This document shows, one piece after another, positions 12,201 through 25,755 of a stretch of 64,000 bases of DNA. The position numbers were made by a program, and so were the translations under genes. The notes below the pieces were generated by a model. That model was not told the origin of the DNA and made no database searches. It worked only from the letters and a program-made list of their open reading frames with translations. Source of the DNA: Chrysomallon squamiferum (lineage: Eukaryota; Mollusca; Gastropoda; Neomphalida; Peltospiridae); assembly GCA_012295275.1 (NCBI GenBank), contig CM022665.1:26131446-26195445 (forward strand), in the 5' to 3' direction. Numbering within the stretch: the first letter of the stretch is position 1; each line of letters begins with the position of its first letter.

Positions 12201-15200
12201 TGAACACACACTGTAATAATACATTTTGGGGTTTTGTAGTATTATTATTATTACTATTATTATCCTGTAATAAACTTTTCAGCAAAATTTGCAAATACTG
12301 AAATCTATAGACCTGATAGTTAAGGTAAAAAATAAATATTAGATAAAAAATTTTTTTTTTAAATGTGTGTTGAAGCTTATAATAATGAATGTAGCCACAG
12401 TTCATAAAACAAACATACAGAATGGCCACAAAGTCAGTGTGCTTTTTACATGTTAAGAATATTTTAAACAATGTATTTAGTCAAATGTGTATCAGATGAA
12501 TATCTAAAACATCTTTCAAAGCCAAATATTCATCTATCAACATGCAGTAGGTCTTAGAAGAATACCTCAAAACATTTTTGAAGATTAGAAGGGAGCAAAC
12601 ATATTGTTTCTATACACTGACTGATCACTGGAAATGTAAAAATAAAACCTTTGATACTGAAATTTTAACAGTCTGAAGGATTTTTAGAAATGAGTTTAGT
12701 TAATAAAGAACACAAACATGGATGTAATATCAAACATTTATTCTGTAAAACATAAATTGCATATCAAAAAGACTATGAAATCATAAAAATAGCACCTATA
12801 ATGAATACTGAAATATAATAAATACTATTGCAGGTTTTTGGCACTATGTATTAGATTAAATGCATTCTTTGCAAAATCCAGTAATGTCGTCCATGTAAAA
12901 CAGTTTTAATAATTCTTGATTATTAATGTATAAATGTAAATCACCAGTTCAAGATTTGTGAGAAAAGAAACAACAAAAAAAAACATAGTTAGTTGATAGA
13001 ATTAGTATTTTTTAAAATAGCTTTCAAAACGTAACACATAAATGGTAAAAAAACTGTTAATATTTATAGATTTGTTATAACAAAACTGTTTATCAATTTT
13101 CCCTGTAGTAATATGTTCAGCAGTTTTCATGATGATGGAGAAAATAACCCTGAAAAATGTCAGAAGTAACAAAACGTAATGAAAAAAGCCAAATATTTAA
13201 AACTTAATTTTTATGTTCAAACATATTTAATTTGAAAAACCATGACTAGATATTTTCAAAGTTATGACATCAATTTTTATAAAACCAAATATTTTTTAAT
13301 TTTATAATTTTATAAGCTGATTCCAGATGAATTAATTTTCATTTACTTCATGAAAAATTTATTTTTCTGTTTTGAGAAAAGTTAATGAAATATTTATTTT
13401 TGTTTTCATCACATGATTCATTACATACCTTATTTTTCATATCACCTTAATTTGTTTTTGAGCTAATACCTGTAATACAACTTTTATACTTTTTATCATT
13501 AGTTATTTCCAATACATATTAATTCATTTCCAACACATCAAATAAAATAAATAAATAAATGAAGCAATACATATTCTCATCATTCAAAGTTAATTTCAAT
13601 TTAAAATCAAGTCTGTGCTGATTCAGACAGCATCATTCCTATTTTATTATCAAATCATTATTATTTTCTGTTTGTTTGTTTCTTTATAATGCAGTTCACT
13701 TAACATTATGTCCACCATAAAATAAATTATAATAAAAATGTAACAAAATGATTATCTTGAAAATATACCTGTGGCAGTATGAAAAAATTACCTAAATATA
13801 TTTTTGAAGCATGGCTAATTGTCTTTTTTTTTATTAATATAATTTTATACACAAACATTTTCAAAAATACCTGACAGAGTGATGATAAAAGCATTTTCCA
13901 ATGATTTACTTGAGTTATCATGTATTTATTTTCACATTTCTGAAGATAAAATCATCTCGTGAAAAATCAAGAAAATGGCAGTTCATATGTATTCCTTAAC
14001 CTTGTTATTTTCTGTCATACTCTATTATTATCCAGAATAAAAAATAAAAATATCTTGGGATTGTACAAAAGATATTTAGATAATTTGTTAATATAAGAAT
14101 AGGTAAAATTGTAACATTGTTTATTTTTCATTTTATCAAATTAATTTTTTAATATTAATTTCTTTATTCTTCTATTTATCAGTTTGATTTTTGAAAAAAG
14201 TCATAATTATACTTCATCACAGGAAAAAAAAAATCAGCTAGACATCAACACTATTGTCTACATACAACAGAAAAAAAAAAGTTTAAAATTTATTATGATA
14301 TTCAGTATATAAAGGCATAATACCAGTATTCACCTTATTGCTTCTTACACATAAAACATGTAGAAACAATATTAAACTTATAACTACATCACATCACTGA
14401 CAAAAACAATTTAACAACATCAGAAAAAGGTATATATATCAAAAAATTTAATCCTATCAAGTATTTAAAAAAAAAAAAAAAACAAAAAAAAAAACCAATC
14501 TGAAAGAATATTGCACAGTAAAAAAAAAAAATTGATTCTATTTTATATAACACAATAACAAGAAACAGCAATAAATGAAATGAAGAAATAAATAACTGCC
14601 TGAGTCAACATTAGCACAATAAAATATTCAAAATATTTTTTGGCATAGAAATAATTGTACTTAAAGAATTAATAAATGGTAAAGACATTAACACATTTTT
14701 TTTTTTTTTTTTTTTTTTTGCAATACACTATTGCTATCAGAACTGCATTTTAAAATAAAAATAATAACCTTGCTTATTGCTATTATATTTAAAGCTTCTA
14801 AGTTGGATAGATATTTCACTTATTTCACAATGTACACAGTTGCAGGAAAAAAACCTATTTACTACAGGTATTTATTTGACAAATATTCCTATATGATAAC
14901 TCCATTTTTGTTTGAATGTTTATCATACATGCTTTGGCAATAACTTCACTACAAATCTGTGAAATCCTTCAAAAAACAGTAACAACATAAATATAAATAT
15001 TTAAAAATAATAACAGTATCTAAAAAATAGAATAAAAATAAAAAAAAAAAAAAAAAAATATCAAACCCTGTCAAGTGCACACAAAAATATAATAACATTA
15101 ATTATAACAATTATATTAATGAATTACTACATATATACATGTATTTCAAAAAGCAAGTAAATATATTTCTAAACAGAAAAGTAAATGTATTACAAAACAG

Positions 15201-16026
15201 AAAATAAAAATAAATAGACAATCTATATAAATAAGTAATTAAATAAATATATAAACAGTTTTTATCACATTTCAAAATATTTAAACTTTCTGGCCGCACA
15301 CCAAACTGTAACAGCATTCAAAAATGTTTTTGATTAGTTGTAAATGTAAAACACTTGGTTAATGAAAGCAAAACATACCGGGTATTATTTCAATTCAGTA
15401 ATTTTTAAAACAACTCTGAGGTGAATCATATCAATTAATGACTTATATTACCATGAAGACAAATCAATATTTGATATCTCTGTACTTCTGCTCAGAAATA
15501 AAGACCAAACAGACCAGAAGGATGACAGTGGAGAAAAACAGAAGCAGTTTTGGCAATATCAACAGTTATGTGCACCAAGTGGAAAATATTAGTTACGTCT
15601 GGTAATAGTGGACAAAGACAATTTTTGTAATATGTTAATATCATAAAAACAATCCAAAAATAAGCAACAACAATTTAATCCTATGAGGATCAGATTATAC
15701 ATTTGTAAAGTGAAATACAAAACGTAAATTTACTTTTTTTCTGACATGATGCAAAAAATTAATTTCTTATCCACTCATTTATTTTCTTCTTATTTTTATC
15801 ACTTTCTTGGTACCTGTTACCATAAAAGTTACCATAAAAGTCTGAAAACATTTACTGTTCAAAGAACTTACAAATAAAAAAAATTAAAAATCCAAAAAAC
15901 ATTGTTTTTAGTGTCATAATGTTTTTCTTCTTCTTAAAATGCTAAAATAAGCATCTCCATTTAGAAAAAAGAGCCTTATCATTCTATAGATTCAATCTAA
16001 TCTTTACACAAACATGTAACTTAACT
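9249..16026. other. Convergent intergenic region, ABCD4 to CIROP
   Basis: About 6.8 kb of A+T-rich sequence holding the 3' ends of ABCD4 (+) and the CIROP-like gene (-). Candidate poly(A) signals are AATAAA at 10887-10892 on the plus strand and TTTATT at 15778-15783 for the minus strand. No further exon or RNA gene was recognised. The rest is A/T homopolymer runs and simple repeats, for example T runs near 14698-14719 and A runs near 15040-15058. Confidence 0.6.
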
Positions 16027-19000
16027 CTAAACTTGAGATGTAGATTCCTCAATTACATTTGACTGGTCTGGTTCTACTGACAGAACTATATCGTTTTCTG
16101 GAATTTGAGCAAGTCTTTCAGTGAGCCCTGAAGTAGAGGCCTCAGCACGAGGACCTGGTGAAGAACCCACCAAAGGCTGTTCTGAATCCCTGGGTTCGTC
16201 TCCACCAGAGGGAGCTGTCAGAGACTTCTTACGTCTCACAATCATAGCTATGATGGTGATAAGGACTACTACTGCAACAACAGCAAGCAGAATTCCAACA
16301 ATCACTTCAGGTTTTATTTCTGGGCTTGGATTCGATTTTTCTGACACGATATCTGAAAACCTGAACCAATAACCAGAAATTTTTTATTTCTTTAATAAAA
16401 TTACCTGTTACTAAACATAATTCATCATCTTTGAATAGCATATCATGGAAGTAAATCATAAATATTAAATAATTATTGCAGAGAAGCACAAACCTCACTA
16501 TTCAATAAGAAAATCATTTACAGTAAAAATGGCAAAACATATCTGGTGGTTTAAATATAATTTAAACAGTAAAGGAAAATATAGTTCTTATTTAAAAAGT
16601 CAAATAAATAATGTAGATAAAGATTAAATTAAAATAAGGATGCCTTATTAATCTTCTTGATCCAACTGATCAATAATAACATTTCATTTTAAGATGCTTT
16701 TTTCTTAACTGAAATTTAGAAATGTATTTATATTCCTTGCAATTTTGTGAGAAATATTCAGTGATTAAAGATATAACAAAAAATAACAAAATATGTAAAT
16801 AATATTTCTATCTACTAAAGTCTTACCAAGTTGAATACTTTATGGAGACACCCTGTAAATGAAAAGCTTTTGAGTGTCCAGAAACTGAGATGACCAGTGG
16901 TTTATTTTCAGATGTCAGTGCATCTTCCAACAAGTGGGAAGCTTTCTCTGCACTCGACTCTGTGAAACAAAAATTAAACAGAAATTACAAATTATTTAAA
17001 TTTAAAAAAACAACAACTAACATTTAGATTTTATTATTTCACTTATTACTTGTAATGAAATTGGGTGACTGTTTACCACAAACTTAAAATTTTGTAAAGG
17101 TTTAATAATAAAAAGATCCAAGACAAATATTTTAACTTCAATAATTTACTTTTCATAATTGCTGTATGTGAGGGTGTGCATGCATGTATATATATTTCCA
17201 CTTTTTCAATAGATACTATATATAGCATCTACTAAAAAAGTTAATTATCAATGACATTAAAATATTAGTCTTAGATCTTTTATTATTAAACTTTTTGACA
17301 CATTTATTAACAGAATATACTAGAATTATCATAATGTAAAACTTCTTATACATGCTTATAAACTGAAATAATTAAAAACTTGCCATTTCTAATGGCTCCT
17401 GCTCCAGCAATAAGGAACGTCACAAAAGCTTGTCCTTCGTTAAAGTAACTGTCAATGTTATGTATCCTGACAGCTGAAACATCTGACAATGTGACCACCA
17501 GCCCAACCACAGCTTTTTCAAATTTTGATTTCACACTTGTGCCCCATGACAGATGTTCATCATCACTTTTAAATGTCATCTCTATGGTAATATTTGAACT
17601 GTCATCTGCGATAAAATCAACATGGAATAACATATCTCTTTCTATATTCAGGTCAAGATTAAAAGTTACACATATGAATTAATTTATATGACCTTAAAAC
17701 TGATTTATAAAAATTATAGACAGATGATGTCACACAGCTTAATGGATTAGGAATGATTTACCACTCTAAATTTCTTTTTTTTTTTTTTTTTTTTTTTTTT
17801 TTATCGACTTAAAATTCTGATACATTTTAATTTGATTTTTTTATTAACCTTTTTTGCCTACAACCATAAATACATCAAACAACAAAATAGTTAAAAAGAT
17901 TATTTTAACAAAACTCCCACTTATTACATGCCATTCCATATGATAATAATTATACCTATCCTTTCAAAGTTAAAAGGATTAAATCCAGAAAGTTTACTGA
18001 AGATATGAATTCACAACCATTCTTACTGTAGAAAATACCAGTAATATTATAGAAATATTCCTGACATAATATTGTTTATTTGAATCCATAGAAACAATCT
18101 ACACTTACATTTTATTGTACTTGTGTATGTTGTCATGGTAACATGTGCCTCCAGCTGCCTGGAAAAAGAAACATCTCCCAGAATATCCAGATTATCCTTG
18201 CTGGAAAAACTGTTGAGATCTGAACAAATAATCTCAGGATTTTCTGGACAAAAAATACCTCCTCTGTGTGAAGGGAACTGAAAAATGGAAAAATAATCCA
18301 TTCATTACATTACTTTTTTTGAGGGGGGTAGAGAAGATATATGACATATTCATATAAAAATAATAATTTAATTAACAATAAAAATAATACACACATGTAC
18401 GCAGACACATACATTCAAAGACAAATTGGTTAAATATCTCTGTAAACAGGGTTATTTATCACTGATTACTTTTTCATTTTAAACAAAATAAAAAATATAT
18501 ATATATTAAGAAATTAAATATGTCACCAATAGATTGTTTTGTAGTGTTCTCTTACTTGAAGATAAGAACCAGCAGTACAATTGAGCCATGTAGAGTTATT
18601 TATCCTGATTTGTAATTCAGTTCCATTTAAACATCGATGTTCATAACATCTACCAGAGATATCCATCTCTCCTGAAGACTGGAAAAATATCAATTTAAAC
18701 TCTTTTTATGCCATGCTTCATGACATTAACTTTCCTTTAAGTAATATTTTTGTAACTTACATAACAATTTTTTAAATTTCTGATGGTATTTATGTTTTCT
18801 TTACATCTTTGTTTCTAACCATGAAATAAAACTGATTTGAAATAATTATAAAATTTATTTTGTCAGTTACTTTTATCAAAAAAATAAAATGTATTCTTCA
18901 AAATATAATAAAGGGTTGGGTTTTTTATTTTTTTACATATAATAATAATCATATGGATAAATAAATGGGTTACTTCAAACAGAAATATGATTAAAATTTA

Positions 19001-22000
19001 AGGAAAATGTCTACACACATGTGATGTAAGATTTGAGAGGAAACATCTGCTATGAGGTGACAAGACTTCAGCTGATGTATTTCCTGCACGTGTTTTCCCA
19101 CTTGTAAAACACTGATCCTTAAAAAACACAGTCACATCAAATTAAAAGTCAACTGATAATCTTCTAAAACAGAACAGATCTACAGACAGACTGGCTTAAA
19201 AAAACAAAAAAAAAACATGAGATAAATAATAAAATTATTTATTTAAACCTAATTTGTTTCAGATAAAGGTAATCTTATATAAAAAAATAACAATTTTAAC
19301 CATTAATTCTTCTTCTTTTGTTCATTTATTTTTTTTAATTTTATTTTTAACAAGTGAACTGAAGCTGCTTTTTGTTGTTTTAGAGTGGTGGATAGTAAAT
19401 GGGTTTTTAATTTTTTTTTAATGAATGTATCAATTATAAAAACAAAACTTACCCCTTCATTGGCCATCACTACCTTGCAAGGACTTAGATTGGAATCTGT
19501 ACTACAAACTCCTCTGTCCAAATGAAGATAGTGGCAACCACTGGAACTGTAACATTTGAAACTCAAATATAAAGGTTTAATTATATTTATAAACAATAAA
19601 GATTTTAAACTGTTACATTAAAACATTAAGTCAAAAACACGTCTGTGTTATTGGATTTTTTTCAAGTAAGCTGATTCTAAGTTTGGTTTAATTTTTGAGG
19701 TCTTTATTTCACCTTTTCTTCTATGTACATGTTTAAAAAATGGCAAAGACTGTTTTACTGTTGTTTTTAATTCAATAATAATAAAATATTTTATAAATAT
19801 ATGTTAATCATAACAAAGTTTAAACACAATATCTCCTAAGAAAAAATAATATACAGTAACTTTAAAAAAAATAATAATATAATGATAATCACTGCCACAT
19901 GAATGAAATATCACTGGCATGTTACATTATATAATTCATACACAAGTAAATCTAGTGTCTAAAATATTGGGTGGGAAAACTATGACAAAGAAAGAAATAT
20001 ATCATCAGCAAGTAGCATATGTGATCATCCCATCATAAGCTCAAAAATATACTTCATTAGCACAATGAACCATCCCATTATAATAAGTGAACATTTTGTT
20101 CTTTTAATAAATAAAAAATGTTTTTTTTTAAATAAGGTTTACTAACCTGCCTGAACAAAAGAAATTTGTCTGGATCATACAAAATTCTGTCAAACCAAAC
20201 AAACAACCTGCATCTAAGAAACAAATAGGGTGAGAAATAATTATCATGAAAATAAACATTCAACCAAAATCTTTTTTAGTAATTTCTAGTTTATCATGTT
20301 AACTAATTAAAACAGAAGTAAGGAAACAGATCTTTCTACTGGTAAAGAGAAATAAAAAATGTACCCAGTTGCAAATTAAGTATCACAGAAACTGTATGAA
20401 AACCGCCAAAACAATCATTACAAAATCAGTGTGAAAAAGCTGTTACTTTTCCACAAACAAAAAACAAAAAAAAATGTTTTGTATAATATATTCTTGAGTT
20501 GGACCGGACATTTTCAGAAAAATAACCAAATATAAGACCAATAGTCAGTAACAATAATATTTTTATTTACCTTTCCCCCATAAATAATTATCAGCTTGAG
20601 AGTAATTCACTTTGTACCAGCCAGTGTCTTCAAAAACAGCTAAAGTGATAGGATCTATGAAAGTCAAGTGAGGCTGCAATAAAATAAGAAACTCAAAAGA
20701 GCTTGTAAAACACAATACAAAATGATATCACAGGTATATGTTTGACTGGTTAACTGGTAATGTGAATAAATAAAAAAATAATAAAAAAAGACAAAGGCAA
20801 TTCAGAATATTTAATATTTGACTAAGAGGAAAGCCATGTTTAATCCAGACTACTTTTCCTGTTCTTTAGACTTTTTTTTTTGGTATCATTTTTACTTTTG
20901 TATCATTATTGTAAATCTATTCCAAATAATTAAATCTGAAAATATTGTAATTAGAATGTATTATGAATAAATTATAAACTGATAAACAGATGGATCAACA
21001 AACAAATGAAGATTTAATATAACTGAGATATCAATCCTTAAAGAATATGAAAAATAAAAACAGTTTATTCTATCCAAATTTTATTGTTAACAAGAATGTG
21101 TGTTTGTGTGTAGACAAACTACCGATGAACACTTACCAAATCATTTTTGGTTGTCATTAATGAGCCTTGCATGAATTTAGAATCCCAGTGTGAAGAGACA
21201 GGTGCCTCCTAAAATACATTAATTTTAAAAAACATTTTAACTAACATGCCATCTGTAAAATATGCACTAAATTATACAACTTAGATAAACAATACAACAT
21301 TAAATTATTATTGAAAATTCAGCTGCTTTTTTTTTTTTAGTTTAAAATAAATATTTTTCATGTAATGATACATCTTGTCATTCATTTATTAATAAATATC
21401 CAAGTACTAGGGGTTCTTATTAAAATACATTTTTCAATGAAATTTTTTATTTAATCTGGTACACAGAGATTTTTAACATTTCTGACAAATAGAAGATTTG
21501 TTTACACTTGTGTCAATAGGTCCACCATAGCCATCATCAGAGAAACATCCGAAATGATCTTGAGTTTTTTCTACCACTGCTGGTGTTGCCAATCTCAGTA
21601 CCTCATCAACTTCACGCAGTGGTTGTGGATGTTTAGTGCACATTGTTCCTGTCAACATCACCATAACAACAACATCCAAAATAAGAAATGTGCTCAACAA
21701 ATTCATAATAAAACACACTTGAGATGCAGTGCTACATGAAATACAATGATACACTAACATTAATACAGTAAAATACAGTAAAATTAATCTTGAAAATATT
21801 TTTATAAACCTATGCAGGTACTGCCTCACTGACTATGAAAGATTCAAAGCAGCAAGGAATGAAAGATACGTTTTATTTAATGATGTACCCAATAAATGTA
21901 CAGTAAAATGTCATACATACAGCAAAAGACCAAACTAATAATGAGTAATGAAAATCTCATAGTCTTCAATAAAATAGCCATTGTTATTGAAAAAGACTTA

Positions 22001-25000
22001 AATATTTATATGAATAATTTTTTCAGTTATTAATCCACCTCTACTTATCTCTCTCACACATACCTGTTTCTGAACAAGCTTTGTATTTGGAAAAGAGTCT
22101 CTTTGAAAATCCTAATGCATGAAACATTTCATGCAAAGCAGCCTGCAGAAATTAAAAAAGATTTTACACTTCTGTATTATACTTTAATAGATATTAAACA
22201 GATATTAAATAGATATAGAAGATATTTTTATAAATTTTTTTTAAAAGTATTAAATAGATTTCTGAAGTGAAAGATGATAAATAATTATTTTTAAGTAAAT
22301 AAATTCTTTTGAGTATTTGCATTTTTTATTATTGTTGTTATTTTTGAAGATAACTGTTCTTGTTCTAAATTAATGAAAGATATCAAAGGAATTCAATGTT
22401 GTATTTACTTATTTTAAATACCAATTCAACACTATACAGCTTAAAAAGAAATAAAGGTAATAATAAACTCACAATATAAGATTTTTCTTTGTGGAAATAT
22501 TTTGATTTAAGCAGGAGAGGACAAAAGTTGACCCGGCCTGCAATTGGTCTGTCCATTTGATCCAGCTGACAGTATGAGGCATAGGCAATCACTGAGGTTT
22601 TCTGAAAATAAATAAAGTACAATGTAACAACAGAAAAAAAAAAATTATGTGACACTGATTTTTTCAATTTTTATTTTTCTTTAAATTAATTAAACAATAT
22701 TATCAAATACAAACAAACAAAGATCTGAGAGTGTTCTTTATTATTTCTGTGTTCAGAAGAGATGTGGAGCAAAGTAGGATTTCTAAATGAAATAAATACA
22801 GATTGGTTAATTAGACTGTATTTGTTGTGATTCATACAAACACTAGAAACAGCCTAAATATATTTTATCAGCTTCCTTGTGTTTGTTTTCTTTGCTCTTT
22901 TCATCAACGTTTGGTAATAATAAAGTATAATAACAATTATAGTAAATATATGCAGACATATTTGCTGCCATTTTTCCTTTTCATTGCAACTCATTTAAAA
23001 ACATCATTCATTTTCTCAAATTTGATATATTACAAGTACATTTTATTATTAACAAACATTAGTGGGTCCTAAAAAAAACAAAAAATTGGAAGTATCCAAA
23101 ATGTATTTTGCCTTTCTTCATACCATCAGTGTTATGCTAATAGAATAAGGTTTAGCACTTTAGATTGCCACTTATGGGACTAGTCAGAATAAGTAACAGA
23201 AAGCAAACAGGTACTTTCTTTTACATGTACCACAAATCATGGGTGAAATTAAAATCCAGAAAAATTTATTCCAAGAGGAGTCAAGAACAGAACAAATATT
23301 TTTTAAAAAACCCATTGAATTATAAATCAATAAATAAAATTTGATCTAGAAACTGAGTATGGTGGCAGGCAATATGGAATCTATGAAATAAATTTTAAAA
23401 AGTCAAAATCAAACTTACTCCTTCAAGACAGTTGTGTGTTGTTTGTGAGGTTACGTAAAGTATGAAATCAGCATCACTTATACCTTCTCCATCTATTATT
23501 GCATATTTAGTTGGTTTAGGATTGTACTTGTCATACAGCAACTGGCCTTCTAAATGTGCATCTGGAAGCTATTGAAAGAAAAAAAAAAAGCATAAGTAAA
23601 ATTCAACTTTAGTAAGCCAAATTCATTTTTTAAGTATAACTTTGTTAATGTACTACATTCCTAGATTGAAGCACATATTTCTGAATGTCTTAAAATTATT
23701 TTGAAGGTTTCATGGGAAGCAGTAATTGTTTTAATTTGTCATTAAACAGAAATATAACTGTATGGGTCAACTTCTAAATGTTTAAATAAAGTAACTGACA
23801 AATGTGTTTCTGCTATGCATTTAGTAGAGAATGCTTAAAATTTGAACTTCTGAAGATTCAGTAAATGAAGTAAAAATACTCTTAACTAAGACCAGTTATA
23901 TATCTGCTTGTTCCATAATAGCTAAATAAATTTATATTGTTAACAAGCATTAATTTCACTTACTTTAAAATTATCCAAGCAATATTCTCCTCTGTAACCC
24001 TTTTTGATTCTGGAACATCTGGGTAAAAAATAGAAAAATTAAAATTAAAATGCCATTAAAATCATTAGCAATCAAAACTCTTAAGTAATCTGCTTAAGAA
24101 AAATATATGGAGAATGACAATAAAATAATTTGTTTCACCTTTTCTTAAATTCTCTTGAAACAAATTATTTACATAACAGTTCTGTGTATTTCATAAAGAT
24201 AATAAATTACAAAAATGATTCCAAACTTCACAAACATATTAATATTAGTAATTGTTTCTGATTCTTACTTTCCCTTATTTATTCCTGATGACCATTGTGA
24301 ATGACAAGCTGATCGTTTCAGAACCAGTGGACCCTGAACAGGAATGACTAAAACAAAAGAACCAAATCCAGAAATTTAATGTTCTTAAAATATGATAGAA
24401 AAACAATACACAAACAATTTATACTTGTACACACTGAGGTAACTATTAAAAGGATTACCTGTAACAGAATCAATGAATATGTAATAACGTCCTAGCACAA
24501 AAAGTACTTTGGCTGCTGGGTAAAAGATTTAAAATACATACATTAATCTGAACTAAACAAATTAAACTTAGATAATAATATATTACTACTTTTATTTTGT
24601 AATGAATTTTTTTTTTTAAATATTACTTGAAATGCATGAACATTACATATGAATATATGAATGTTGTGCAATGTATTATTTTTCTCTCTTCTTTCTTTTT
24701 ATATATATATTCAAATACATTCTACCTCGAGTGATTTTAATTGTTTATATATACATATATATTTCTATCTAAATATTTAATTTATCTGTTATATATTTCT
24801 GCATTTACCTGAAAACAATTTACTTATTTTCTTTACAGCTCTAGCAATGATCTTTTTCAATGCAATTTTTTCTTTTTCTGTAAGTTCAATGCCAAAGTGA
24901 TATTGTGGACTAATTCTGATTGCTTGGAATGAACGTTCAAAAGTCAAATTTGTGTTTCTTCTTCCTCTCTGTGGCAAAGTTTTTTCGTAGTCAACTTTTT

Positions 25001-25127
25001 TATATAGTATATTGCCAGGTTCAATTTCATCAAATAAACAGTCAGATGTCAAAGTAATATTTAAACAAACAAATAAAATAATAAATATCTGAATAAGCCA
25101 TGTGATATCTAAATCCAGTTTTCCCAT
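16027..25127 (-). CDS. CIROP: CIROP-like leishmanolysin-family (M8) membrane metallopeptidase
   Basis: Secreted or type I membrane zinc metallopeptidase. Eighteen exons, listed 5' to 3': 25127-24809, 24515-24459, 24347-24269, 24018-23964, 23568-23419, 22601-22473, 22142-22064, 21648-21506, 21208-21137, 20673-20571, 20213-20147, 19546-19453, 19117-19019, 18678-18556, 18277-18109, 17635-17384, 16959-16827, 16360-16027; 818 codons. There is a signal peptide at residues 1-28, the zinc motif HEMFH at 267-271, and a third zinc ligand His344 in SSHWD. Cys-rich blocks follow, then a beta-rich region of about 170 residues, one membrane helix (727-749), RRKK and a 65-residue cytoplasmic tail. The blocks [36 protein letters not shown] and [11 protein letters not shown] fit vertebrate CIROP better than LMLN. 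In vertebrates CIROP is needed in the ciliated left-right organizer; a role here is inference. The 18109/17635 junction uses a weak acceptor and is the least certain. The intron after 17384 has a GC donor. Confidence 0.87.
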
Positions 25128-25755
25128 CTCATGTGTTTTTTGCTTTGTGTGGCAGTCTTTTATGATGCAAAATAAAATAAAATAAATGGTTATCTGCTAC
25201 ATTATGATTATCACCATCATTAGAAACGGTTCAGACAAATAATTTTATTATTAACCTCATTTCTAGCAAAGTTTATAAAGAAACAACAAATAATCCATCA
25301 GAAAATTATTCCGAATTCAAAGATCATTAGCTTGAAGTCGAGATGCTTTCTGTAATAAATCATTAATGACAGCAATTAAGGGCTTTTTCAGGTTAATTTT
25401 GATACGAGATTAGTTACGTTAGTAGATTTTTAATTCTGAACAGTTATCTGTCTGGTTCTCTTGTACTAATAAATAATCCAGTTAATCATTCTGACACCAC
25501 TTGGATTTCGCGGGTTGCACAGTAGATCAAATATTTATATTTTTATTCACAACTAACCGGAACTGACCAAGTTATAATACTAAATAGTGCCAAAAACTAT
25601 AGAGACTACAATTTCTAATAGAACTCGAGCGTCTATTGGTTAATACTAGATGTTACAATATTCCTCATTTGTCTATTGTGACGAACATGCTCTGATCGAA
25701 TTATTTTGTCAACTTCCGCCATGTGGCGTATGTCGTTTGTGTTAAAAATAAAACA
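25128..25755. promoter_or_regulatory. Head-to-head promoter region, CIROP-like gene and THUMPD2
   Basis: Only 628 bp separate the two divergent start codons, so both promoters and 5' UTRs must fit here unless unseen 5' exons exist. A reverse CCAAT pentamer lies at 25635-25639, and local CpG content rises around 25620-25740. No clear TATA box was chosen. Confidence 0.55.
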
